Position numbers and translations under genes: made by a program. 35,858 bases of DNA from an uncultured Oscillospiraceae bacterium (lineage in GTDB: Bacteria; Bacillota; Clostridia; Oscillospirales; Oscillospiraceae), in assembly GCA_910587505.1 (NCBI GenBank), contig CAJULD010000020.1, positions 14,815 through 50,672 of the forward strand, in the 5' to 3' direction. Shown here piece after piece: positions 14,062 to 21,917 of the stretch (positions within the stretch are counted from its first letter, which is position 1; every line of letters starts with the position of its first letter). Below the pieces are notes generated by a model that ran no database searches, was not told the DNA's origin, and saw only the letters and a list, made by a program, of their open reading frames with translations.

Positions 14062-16644
14062 TTGCTGCTGACCATGCAGAAGGGGCAGGAACACGGCCTC
14101 GTCATCAATCAGGACATCCGCGACCCGAGAGAATTCATGTTTTCCGCCTACCGGCAGGCGCTGGACGCGCTGCGGGAGATCGTCCAGCAGGCGAACAAAG
14201 TCCCCCCGCCAGACTGTGAGTCCGACATCCGCCTTTATGGCTACAGTCACAACATTATTACGTTCTCCGGCAGCAGAGGCCAGGGCAAGACCAGCGCCAT
14301 GGTCTCGTTTTCCAAAGCGATGTGCGAAGGCGCTTCTCCGGTTCCGGATTGCCGCTTCGCCGTCCTCCCTCCCATCGATCCCACCATTCTGGAGGAGAAC
14401 CAGAGTATTCTGGCCGTCATTCTCTCCCGTATGTACCGTCTGGCAGAAAAAAACTGGGAGGGCAGCTGCAACGGCCTTGCTCCCCAGTTTCGCAGCGAGG
14501 CGGAAAAGAACCGGCTGCTGGCCATGTTCCAGCGCTGCCTGTCCGGTATCAACGCCATCAAGTTCCGCAAGGGCGAGGAGATCCGGAATCTCCACGCCAT
14601 CCACGAGATCAGCGACGGCTCCTTCCTGAAAAACAATTTTTACCAGCTGACCGATCAGCTGCTGCGCTTCGTATCCGGAGCCTGCCAGCCCGGTTCCTCC
14701 TTCCTGGTGATCCAGCTGGACGACACGGACTTTCAGATCCGCAAGGGCTATGAGATTCTGGAGGACATCCGCAAGTATCTGACCCTGCCCAACGTCATCA
14801 TCCTCATGGCCACAGACCTGAACATGCTGCACTGCTCTCTTGCCCAGCACTATGTCAGCGAATTCAAGCTGGGCTTGGCGGAAGATATCCTGTCCACGGA
14901 AGACATCCGGAAGCTGGAGAGCAAATATCTGGACAAGCTGATCCCGCCCACCTTTACGGTCTATCTCCCCCACCTGAACGACATCATCCGCCAGCAGGGA
15001 GAGTTCATTCAGCTCTCATACATCGACCCCGCCCAAAAGGAAGACGGCCAGGAGCCCGTCAACCTGCTTCTGCCGCCGGAATTTTCCTGCCGAACGGAGG
15101 ACTTTTCCTTCCAGGCCCTGCTTCTGCGCTACATCTACAGGAAGACCCGGCTCGTCTTCGCCGAGCCCCGCACCTATATGCACGATCTGATCCCCACCAC
15201 CCTGCGGGGACTGGCGCAGTTTCTGGGCATCCTGTCCTCCATGAGGGACGTACCCGTCATCCGGAAGGATGACCCGGCGCTGGATAATCCCCAGGCTCTG
15301 AAAGAGCAGGTTCAGAGACAGGTGGAGATTCTGGAGGTCAACCTGCCTCTGTTTGAAAACTACTTTATCAACGACTGGGTCCATACCAAGCTGTCCGACG
15401 AAAAGGCCGCCGTCATCGAGCGGCTGTCCCGGGCCCTCCCGGAGCAGCGGTACCAGCTGGCCATTTCCCTGCTGACGGGTATCTACGGAGCGCCCGATTC
15501 GGAGACCTCGGAACAGTTCGATCTGTCCGACGATTATGTGAAGATGGTATGGAATCTGGAAAACTGGAAAAAGCTGCACCGCCAGCGGGAGGACTACTAC
15601 CTCTTCTTTGCTGTCCACACCTTCTTCTCCATTCAGTTTCACAAGGCCGTGGTCCAGCAGAAGAAGCGGGCCATTCTGACCTTTACCGGCGAGGGGCCGC
15701 TGCTCTTTGACTTCTCGCCGGAGACCACGCAGCTGCCGGTGAATTACCTGCTCTGCACCACGCCGGGCACGCTGACCGGCTATCGGGAGAGGGACACGCT
15801 GAACAGGAAGGAGTATCAGCATCTCCGCGCTGCCGCCGAAAATGATTACGCCCTCAATCTCCTGATTACAAAGGCAAGCGCTTCTGCATACCGCTTCCGG
15901 CTGGTAAACCTGCTGTCGCTCTTCCTGTCTCTGGGGTCCGACAGGTGCCGGGAGCTGGTCTACGGCGAAATTTCCCAGAAAAACCTTTACCTGGCCCAGA
16001 CCTCCGCCGCCACCATCGCCATCAACTGGGACGTGCAGGAGCTTCTCATGAAGCCCTCTCAGAGCCTGCTGAAAAATACGGAAACGGATCTGGATTTCAT
16101 CGCCGCTCTGCGGAAAGTGTCGAACCGGTTCGACGCCGACATCCGCGCCATCAACGGACCCAGGCCCGGCGTCAAAAACAGGGATATTGAACCGATGATC
16201 CTCAGCCGTCTGGAGGTCATGTCCAGCTTTATCAAGGACGAGGGGAGCCGGTCCCGGCTCCACCGGCTGCTGGGCGCCATAGATATCCAGTTTGGCCAAT
16301 ACTATCTGCCCGCCCTCTGCGACATTGAGCGCAGCGCCGGAAGTCTGCTGAACCGTATCAACAAAAATCCCTACGACCCGGCAATGACCCAGTTCGCATG
16401 GCACGCCTTTGTCGATATTGTCAACAGCTCCCGCTTGCCCAGCGATAAGACGCCTCTCGACCTGGATGGTCTGGAGGCGAAGATCCACAGCCTCATCACA
16501 GCGCAGGAAATGGGCCGGCTTTCTTCCGCTAAAACGTCTTTCCGCCGGTTTTTCAGCAGACGGCTGACCGCTTTCTATGAGCAGTTCGGCTATACTAAGG
16601 AGCAGGTCGCCAACGCAGCCCGGAACTCCGGAGAGGATCGCTGA
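14062..16644 (+). CDS. rdrA: RdrA-like P-loop ATPase (RADAR defence system)
   Basis: 860 residues from TTG 14062, preceded by AGAAGGA at 14049-14055 with a 6-base gap. The frame extends up to ATG 13942, but those 40 codons run through repeat C and have no ribosome binding site. Walker A is GSRGQGKTS (about 70-78), Walker B is FLVIQLDDTD (about 214-223), and a sensor-1-like IILMATDLN follows, giving an AAA+/STAND-like NTPase at the N-terminus and a long helical remainder. In RADAR, RdrA forms a ring ATPase that works with the deaminase RdrB against phage. The stop overlaps the RdrB-like start (TGATG). Identification rests on size, P-loop position and the adjacent large deaminase; no database search was possible. 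Confidence 0.82.
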   Translation: MLLTMQKGQEHGLVINQDIRDPREFMFSAYRQALDALREIVQQANKVPPPDCESDIRLYGYSHNIITFSGSRGQGKTSAMVSFSKAMCEGASPVPDCRFAVLPPIDPTILEENQSILAVILSRMYRLAEKNWEGSCNGLAPQFRSEAEKNRLLAMFQRCLSGINAIKFRKGEEIRNLHAIHEISDGSFLKNNFYQLTDQLLRFVSGACQPGSSFLVIQLDDTDFQIRKGYEILEDIRKYLTLPNVIILMATDLNMLHCSLAQHYVSEFKLGLAEDILSTEDIRKLESKYLDKLIPPTFTVYLPHLNDIIRQQGEFIQLSYIDPAQKEDGQEPVNLLLPPEFSCRTEDFSFQALLLRYIYRKTRLVFAEPRTYMHDLIPTTLRGLAQFLGILSSMRDVPVIRKDDPALDNPQALKEQVQRQVEILEVNLPLFENYFINDWVHTKLSDEKAAVIERLSRALPEQRYQLAISLLTGIYGAPDSETSEQFDLSDDYVKMVWNLENWKKLHRQREDYYLFFAVHTFFSIQFHKAVVQQKKRAILTFTGEGPLLFDFSPETTQLPVNYLLCTTPGTLTGYRERDTLNRKEYQHLRAAAENDYALNLLITKASASAYRFRLVNLLSLFLSLGSDRCRELVYGEISQKNLYLAQTSAATIAINWDVQELLMKPSQSLLKNTETDLDFIAALRKVSNRFDADIRAINGPRPGVKNRDIEPMILSRLEVMSSFIKDEGSRSRLHRLLGAIDIQFGQYYLPALCDIERSAGSLLNRINKNPYDPAMTQFAWHAFVDIVNSSRLPSDKTPLDLDGLEAKIHSLITAQEMGRLSSAKTSFRRFFSRRLTAFYEQFGYTKEQVANAARNSGEDR

Positions 16645-19274
16645 TGGACGCCGCCGAAAAGTTTCTGGATCTGCTCTTCCGCCGTATTCCGCCGGAGCGT
16701 CTCCTCCGTCAGATTTGCAGCCAGCTTCAGGGAGCGCCGCCGCCCCTGGCGCAGGAGCGGAAGCAGACCGTTTTTCTCCAGTTTGCCGAAACCACGTTCC
16801 ACGGCTACTCGGAGGATGAACAGCTTCTGCTCTACCGCCAGCTGGAGCAGTCCGTCCTCCGCCGGGCGGACGAGCTGCATTGCAGTCCCTCCGTTTTCCT
16901 GCCTCTTGTGGATTTTGGCGGAGAGGTCCTCACCACCGAAGGGGATGAACCCCTGTGCCGCTCCTCCAGAGTCCTCAACTGGCGCAGCGCCTACCACCTG
17001 TTCGGACAGGATATGATCGTATGCGCCTATCTGGCCTGTCTGGACGCCCGGAATCAGGTCCATCGGACGGACTTCGCCTGGCCCGCCGTGCTGCGCACGG
17101 ACGACCGGGTGCTGCGGCAGGTTCTGTCCTCCGGCATCGCGGAGAACCACTTCCATCTCACCGGCTCCACCCAGTCCTTTGCCATCGCCTGGTGCTCGCT
17201 GATGAACGACCCCGCCGCCATTGAGAACCTTCCGGAAAATTTCTCCTCGCTGCTGCAGTCCATTGCCAGCCGGGGACCGGAGGACAACGTACTGCCCATG
17301 GAGGACCGGCTGGTCATCGCCGCCCTGGTCCGCAGCATCCTGTTTCTCTCCCTGACTGGCCAGCCGGGCTTTTCCAGCAGAAAAACCTTCCGCGACAGCT
17401 ACCTGCGCTGCTTCTCCCCTCTGGGAGTCCTGACCGACCTCGTACAGGTGCTGCAAACCATGTACGGCGTGCGCTTCCCTCTGCCGGACGGAGAGTCCCT
17501 CTGTCTGGACTACGCGCTGGAGCTGCCGGTTTTTCAGGCAGTCAAGGACGCCCCCTACCGGGCCCTGGCGGGAGAGCGTTACTTCCTCTACCGCTGCTTC
17601 ACCGCCTGCTTTGACGGACGCTTCACCAGCTTTGAGCGGGATCTGTTCCATTTGTACCTCTCCCTGAAAACCGCCTTCCGCGGGGAGATGATCCAGGTGA
17701 ACCGGCAGGTGGGCTTCCTGAATTTTAAAAATTATCAGGACCGGAAGGATATGGTCTGGGAGGGCCCCCTCCGTTGGGAATCCTGCCGCATGGCGCTGTA
17801 CGCGCCCCTGCATACGGAGCCCATCCGCTCCCTGGAAGCCCGGATCACGCCCGCCTGGACCAGCAGGGCCATTATCGGGAAAGTAATGGCATATGACCGG
17901 GGAGAACGCTTTGCCGGGCAGCCCTGTCAGCCGGTCCTGCCGCCGGAGGAGCCCCTGCCGGACCCGGAGCTGTCCGCGGAGCAGTTCCTGAAGGACCCCT
18001 GTTTCTACATCGTTCACTTCCCCAAGCAGCGGGATGAGGACCTGCCGCCCCCCTTCGTCCTGCAGCACCGCCACCAGGCGCTGCGGGAAAAAGTCTGGAC
18101 GCAGGCCCTGGCTCTGGCGGACGCGCTGAGCGCCTCCGCCTATCTGTGCAGCCGGGTACGGGGCATCGACGGCTGCTCCAACGAGGTGGACTGCCGGCCG
18201 GAGGTGTTCGCCACCGCCTTCCGCTTCCTCCGGGGCTTCCAGACCACGGACCTGAGTATGCCCAGCGCCCTGCTGCCCCGCTTCCGGCACCGGCTGTCCC
18301 TCACCTATCACGCCGGGGAGGACTTCTATGACATCGCCGACGGCCTGCGGGCCATCGACGAGACGGTCTGCTTTCTGGACTACCGGCGGGGAGACCGGAT
18401 CGGCCACGCTTTGGCGCTGGGCGTGGACCCCCAGATCCACTACCAGGCCAAGTCCATGCACATTATCCTGCCTCAGCAGAACTATCTGGACAACCTGGTA
18501 TGGCTGCTCTACCGCGGCCGGGCGCTGGGGGTTCGGGTTGACCCCCAGCAGTACGGAGTAATGCAGCAGGAGGCGCTGGAGCTTCTGCGGACGATCTACG
18601 GCCCCGTAATGGAGGAAAACGGCTGGTCCGTCACATTGCAGGACTACTATTGCAGCATGATGCTCCGGGGAGACGAGCCCCGGCTGTATCAGTCGATGTC
18701 CTTCCGGGAGCCGGACAGCATGGATGAATATGGCCGCTGGCAGACGGCCCCCGATCTGCCAGGCCGGCATCTGACCGCCTTCCGGCGTTCGCGCACCGTC
18801 GCCTGGCTGTACGCCTGCTATCATTACAGCCGGCGGGCAAAGGAGGAGGGGCAAAAGCCCGCTCGGGTCCCCGTCCGGCCGGAGTACATCGCCGTCGTAG
18901 GACAGGCCCAGGCCGCCATGCAGCGGCATCTGGCGGAGCGGGGCATTGTTATTGAATGCAACCCCTCCTCCAACGTGCTGATTGGAACCTTCGGAGAATA
19001 CGGACGGCACCCTATCACCCGGTTCAACAACCTGGATCTGGCCGGCGGCGAGGACGGCGGCTGCCCGCAGCTTCAGGTCTGCATCAACACGGACGACCTG
19101 GGCGTGTTTGACACCTCTCTGGAATTTGAATACGCGCTGTTGTATCACGCCCTCAGTAAACAGTCCAATGAGGACGGCCGCCCCCGGTACAACCGGGAGA
19201 GCATCCTGCGCTATCTGCGCAGCGTCCAGGAAATGGGCATGCAGGCCGTTTTTCCCCCATGCCGTGAGCTGTAA
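16644..19274 (+). CDS. rdrB: RdrB-like adenosine deaminase (RADAR defence system)
   Basis: 876 residues, far longer than housekeeping adenosine deaminases (about 330-350). Catalytic landmarks are all present but widely spread: ENHFHLTGS (metal His169/His171), YHAGED (His556, Glu559), RIGHAL (His588), ECNPSSNV, and NTDDLGVF (metal Asp817). The large N-terminal extension and a roughly 380-residue insertion between the first His pair and HAGE match the RdrB type. RdrB deaminates adenosine in RNA and/or adenosine nucleotides during infection. The ATG overlaps the RdrA-like stop, with GGAGAGG just upstream. Antisense to it runs a 947-codon open frame, which is a GC-content artefact. Confidence 0.87.
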   Translation: MDAAEKFLDLLFRRIPPERLLRQICSQLQGAPPPLAQERKQTVFLQFAETTFHGYSEDEQLLLYRQLEQSVLRRADELHCSPSVFLPLVDFGGEVLTTEGDEPLCRSSRVLNWRSAYHLFGQDMIVCAYLACLDARNQVHRTDFAWPAVLRTDDRVLRQVLSSGIAENHFHLTGSTQSFAIAWCSLMNDPAAIENLPENFSSLLQSIASRGPEDNVLPMEDRLVIAALVRSILFLSLTGQPGFSSRKTFRDSYLRCFSPLGVLTDLVQVLQTMYGVRFPLPDGESLCLDYALELPVFQAVKDAPYRALAGERYFLYRCFTACFDGRFTSFERDLFHLYLSLKTAFRGEMIQVNRQVGFLNFKNYQDRKDMVWEGPLRWESCRMALYAPLHTEPIRSLEARITPAWTSRAIIGKVMAYDRGERFAGQPCQPVLPPEEPLPDPELSAEQFLKDPCFYIVHFPKQRDEDLPPPFVLQHRHQALREKVWTQALALADALSASAYLCSRVRGIDGCSNEVDCRPEVFATAFRFLRGFQTTDLSMPSALLPRFRHRLSLTYHAGEDFYDIADGLRAIDETVCFLDYRRGDRIGHALALGVDPQIHYQAKSMHIILPQQNYLDNLVWLLYRGRALGVRVDPQQYGVMQQEALELLRTIYGPVMEENGWSVTLQDYYCSMMLRGDEPRLYQSMSFREPDSMDEYGRWQTAPDLPGRHLTAFRRSRTVAWLYACYHYSRRAKEEGQKPARVPVRPEYIAVVGQAQAAMQRHLAERGIVIECNPSSNVLIGTFGEYGRHPITRFNNLDLAGGEDGGCPQLQVCINTDDLGVFDTSLEFEYALLYHALSKQSNEDGRPRYNRESILRYLRSVQEMGMQAVFPPCREL

Positions 19275-19315
19275 GCATCCACATTTTTCCATCACATCGC
19301 TGCAGGCCATCCCCG

Positions 19316-19415
19316 GAGGAACCCATTCCGGCATCCCAAAAAACGCAGAGAACGGACAGCCACGCGGGAAAAGGTCCGACCGGACGGCGTTCAGCGGTTG
19401 TGAATACAGGTTCTC
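19316..19415. repeat. Dispersed inverted-end repeat, divergent copy D
   Basis: The right end GTTGTGAATACAGGTTCT is almost identical to the ends of copy B. The stretch before it (AAAAGGTCCGACCGG, GTTCAGCGG) parallels copy A read on the other strand. The left end (AGGAACCCATTCCGG) is degenerate. The repeat follows the RdrB-like gene directly. Confidence 0.6.
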
Positions 19416-19419
19416 AAAG

Positions 19420-19455
19420 AAGGAGCAGGACAATCGTCGGATTGTCCTGCTCCTT
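19420..19455. terminator. Strong bidirectional terminator
   Basis: Perfect 16-bp stem (AAGGAGCAGGACAATC, loop GTCG) followed by TTCC on the plus strand. It lies between the RdrB-like gene and the convergent PII-like gene and probably serves both. Confidence 0.85.
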
Positions 19456-19514
19456 TTCCTGAAGTTCTTTTGATTCCTTTTCTTTCAGGGAAAATGTATG
19501 CCTTTATGCCCCAC

Positions 19515-20192
19515 TCAGCTCAGGTGCACCAGCTGCTCCACACCCACGGAGGTAACCATGGCTCCGGCCTCGGTGCGCAGGCCGTGGGTTTGGGAAATGG
19601 CGTCCATGATGCGGCTGCGGATCTCCGTGGGAACCACGATGAAGATCAGCTCCTTTTCCGCCTGAAGAGTGGTGATCCCGGAGGCCTGGGCGAAGCTCTC
19701 GTCCCCCGCCCAGCGGCCGCGGATAATGGTGCCGCCCCGCGCCCCGGCCTTCCGGGCGGTCTCCATAACGGTCTCGGTGTACCCCTGGTTCACGGTGACC
19801 AGAATCATACTGCTTTTAGCCTGATTTTCCATGCTTCCGTTGCCCTCGCTCTCCGGTTTGGTTTTCAGATCAATAAAGGCGGCGATAAGACTGCTGACCG
19901 CCGTCAGCGGCATGGTAAAGGCGATGCCCCGGCCCGGCGCCGCGCCCCGCAGCTCGTCGTCCAGCTTTTCCAGCAGGAGCCGGGCGGCGGTGCGGGTTGT
20001 AATGCTGAGGATGATGTCCTTTTCCGATCCGCCAAGGCCCAGAATATCCAGAATCTCCGAAGTGGCGGTCCCCTGCCCCTCGCAGCGAATATGGGTAAAA
20101 ACCTGATTCTTCGCGTACAGCTTCACCAGCTTGCTGCCGCTGCCCCGCTCCACGATGGACATGATGAGGGTCATCTGTTCCGGCTTTTTCAT
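19515..20192 (-). CDS. Double-domain PII-like regulator paired with DUF1538 protein
   Basis: 225 residues, about twice a classical PII (about 112). The N-terminal half (LIMSIVERGSGSKLVKLY; GTATSEILDILGLGG; KDIILSI) and the C-terminal half (MILVTVNQGYTETVMETARKAGARGGTIIRGR; KELIFIVVPTEIRSRIMDAI) each follow the PII beta-alpha-beta pattern. The C-terminal half keeps the GARGGTIIRGR-like loop used for nucleotide contacts. GGGAGGG precedes the ATG and the gene lies 13 bp after the DUF1538 gene, so it is co-transcribed. PII proteins commonly gate a neighbouring membrane protein, so regulation of the DUF1538 protein is likely. The ligand is unknown. Confidence 0.85.
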   Translation of the reverse strand: MKKPEQMTLIMSIVERGSGSKLVKLYAKNQVFTHIRCEGQGTATSEILDILGLGGSEKDIILSITTRTAARLLLEKLDDELRGAAPGRGIAFTMPLTAVSSLIAAFIDLKTKPESEGNGSMENQAKSSMILVTVNQGYTETVMETARKAGARGGTIIRGRWAGDESFAQASGITTLQAEKELIFIVVPTEIRSRIMDAISQTHGLRTEAGAMVTSVGVEQLVHLS

Positions 20193-20205
20193 GACGGTCC
20201 CTCCC

Positions 20206-21729
20206 TCAGTCGTAGTAGAGGATGCAGTCCTCCACCCTGGCCATTTCCGCCTTCAGCGCGTCGTCCGCCAGCCGCTTGCGCACCCGGCCCGCCAGGCCCA
20301 GCAGCTGGATGGCCACCAGAGGCGTCATAGCCACCAGGGCCACCAGACCGAACGCGTCGGTCATCAGGTTCCCCCCCGCCGCCTCGCAGGCCCCCATGGC
20401 AAAGGGCAGCAAAAAGGTGGCGGTCATGGGGCCGGAGGCCACGCCGCCGGCGTCAAAGGCCACGCCGGTGAACAGCTGGGGTACAATGAACGTCAGCGCC
20501 AGGGAGATGGCGTACCCCGGAATCAGGAACCACAGAATGGAGATCCCTGTCAGAACCCGCAGCATGGCGATGCCGATGGACACGGCCACGCCGATAGACA
20601 TCCCCTGCCGTATGGCGGACTGGGAGATGGAGCCCATGGAAACCTCCTCCACCTGTCTGACCAGCACGTGAACCGCAGGCTCCGCGGCCACAATGAAGTA
20701 TCCCATCAGCATCCCCACGGGAATCAGCAGGAAGGGCGCGCCGCTTCCGGCGATGGTGGCGCCAATCAGCTGCCCCGCGCCCATGAAGCCCACGTTGACC
20801 CCGGTGAGAAACATCACCAGGCCAACATATGTATACACCAGTCCGCTGATGATCCGCAGCAGCTGGGCCCCCCGGAACCGGCGGGTCAGCAGCTGGAAGA
20901 GCAGGAACATGACGCAGATGGGAACCATAGCCGCGGCGACCTCCCCGGCGTAGTGAGGAATGGCGGCGACAAACTCCCGCGCGGCGTCCCTTGTGGTAAC
21001 GATCTCCGCCAGAACGGCGGGGGTATAGCCGGCGCTGTCGGGCGCATAAAAAACGCCCAGAAGCAGCACGGAAAGGATGGGACCGATGCTGCACAAAGCC
21101 ACCAGGCCGAAGCTGTCGCTGGTGGCGTTTTTGTCGTTGCGCACCGAGGCAAGACCCACGCCCAGCGCCATGATAAACGGCACCGTGATAGGGCCGGTGG
21201 TCACGCCGCCGGAGTCAAAGGACACGGGAATAAAGCCGTTGGGCGTGAATACGATGGCCAGCACAAAGGCCAGCACATAAAATCCCACCAGCAGCCAGGA
21301 CAGAGGAATCTTCAGCATCACACGCAGCAGCGCCACCGTCAGGAAGAATCCTACGCCCGCAGCCACCGTGAAAATCAGCACCTGATTGGGAATGGCGGGC
21401 ACCTGCTGGGCCAGCACCGTCAGGTCCGGCTCCGCCACGGTGATGAGCATCCCCAGTACGAAAGCCACGATCAGAGGCACGGCCATGTGCTTTGCCCGGC
21501 TCATGGTCACGCCGATGGCGCTGCCCATGGGGGTCATGGACATGTCCACCCCCCAGGTAAACATTCCCACGCCCACGATCAGCAAAAACGCGCCGAACAG
21601 GAACAGAACCAGCACCCCCGGCGTCAGCGGCACAATGGTGACGCTCAGCACCATCACAATCGCCGTGATAGGCAGCACGGAGGAAAGGGATTCCCTGATC
21701 TTTTCCAGCAGCTGGGGATTGATACGCAC
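20206..21729 (-). CDS. DUF1538 family integral membrane protein (two tandem domains)
   Basis: 507 residues, very hydrophobic, with about 12-14 membrane segments. It is internally duplicated: DSGGVTTGPIT (about 172) followed by DSFGLVAL is repeated as DAGGVASGPMT (about 426) followed by DAFGLVAL. This pattern is typical of DUF1538 proteins, whose transported substrate has not been established as far as I know. The GTG start at 21729 has AAAGGAG about 7 bases upstream. The PII-like gene follows 13 bp downstream, suggesting a ligand-gated transporter or channel. Membrane topology and substrate are inference. Confidence 0.88.
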   Translation of the reverse strand: MRINPQLLEKIRESLSSVLPITAIVMVLSVTIVPLTPGVLVLFLFGAFLLIVGVGMFTWGVDMSMTPMGSAIGVTMSRAKHMAVPLIVAFVLGMLITVAEPDLTVLAQQVPAIPNQVLIFTVAAGVGFFLTVALLRVMLKIPLSWLLVGFYVLAFVLAIVFTPNGFIPVSFDSGGVTTGPITVPFIMALGVGLASVRNDKNATSDSFGLVALCSIGPILSVLLLGVFYAPDSAGYTPAVLAEIVTTRDAAREFVAAIPHYAGEVAAAMVPICVMFLLFQLLTRRFRGAQLLRIISGLVYTYVGLVMFLTGVNVGFMGAGQLIGATIAGSGAPFLLIPVGMLMGYFIVAAEPAVHVLVRQVEEVSMGSISQSAIRQGMSIGVAVSIGIAMLRVLTGISILWFLIPGYAISLALTFIVPQLFTGVAFDAGGVASGPMTATFLLPFAMGACEAAGGNLMTDAFGLVALVAMTPLVAIQLLGLAGRVRKRLADDALKAEMARVEDCILYYD

Positions 21730-21874
21730 AGGCGGCTCCTTTCCCGTTCAAAAGGAACGGCTCTTACTGCTTTCAGTATAGCGGATTTTCCCGCTGTTGT
21801 CCAGTGGTTTTTCTGCGCAGACCGTGTCTGCCGGAATCCCTGACCCATACTTTTTCCTGAAAAAATATGGGCCA

Positions 21875-21916
21875 CATAAACGCAGGGAGAGCCGGATGGC
21901 TCTCCCTGCGTTTATG
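21875..21916 (-). terminator. Terminator of thrS
   Basis: Perfect 19-bp stem (arms 21875-21893 and 21898-21916, loop GGAT) immediately after the thrS stop. On the minus strand it is followed by a T-rich stretch (ATTTTTTC). Confidence 0.85.
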
Positions 21917-21917
21917 C

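Noticed and set aside
15016..16488. 490-codon minus-strand frame opposite the RdrA-like gene
   Set aside because: Shadow of the plus-strand ATPase gene; composition is low-complexity Gln/Gly/Val with no motif.
16590..19433. 947-codon open frame on the minus strand opposite the deaminase gene
   Set aside because: The plus strand encodes all adenosine-deaminase motifs in order with a good ribosome binding site; the antisense frame has no recognisable domain and is a product of high GC third positions.
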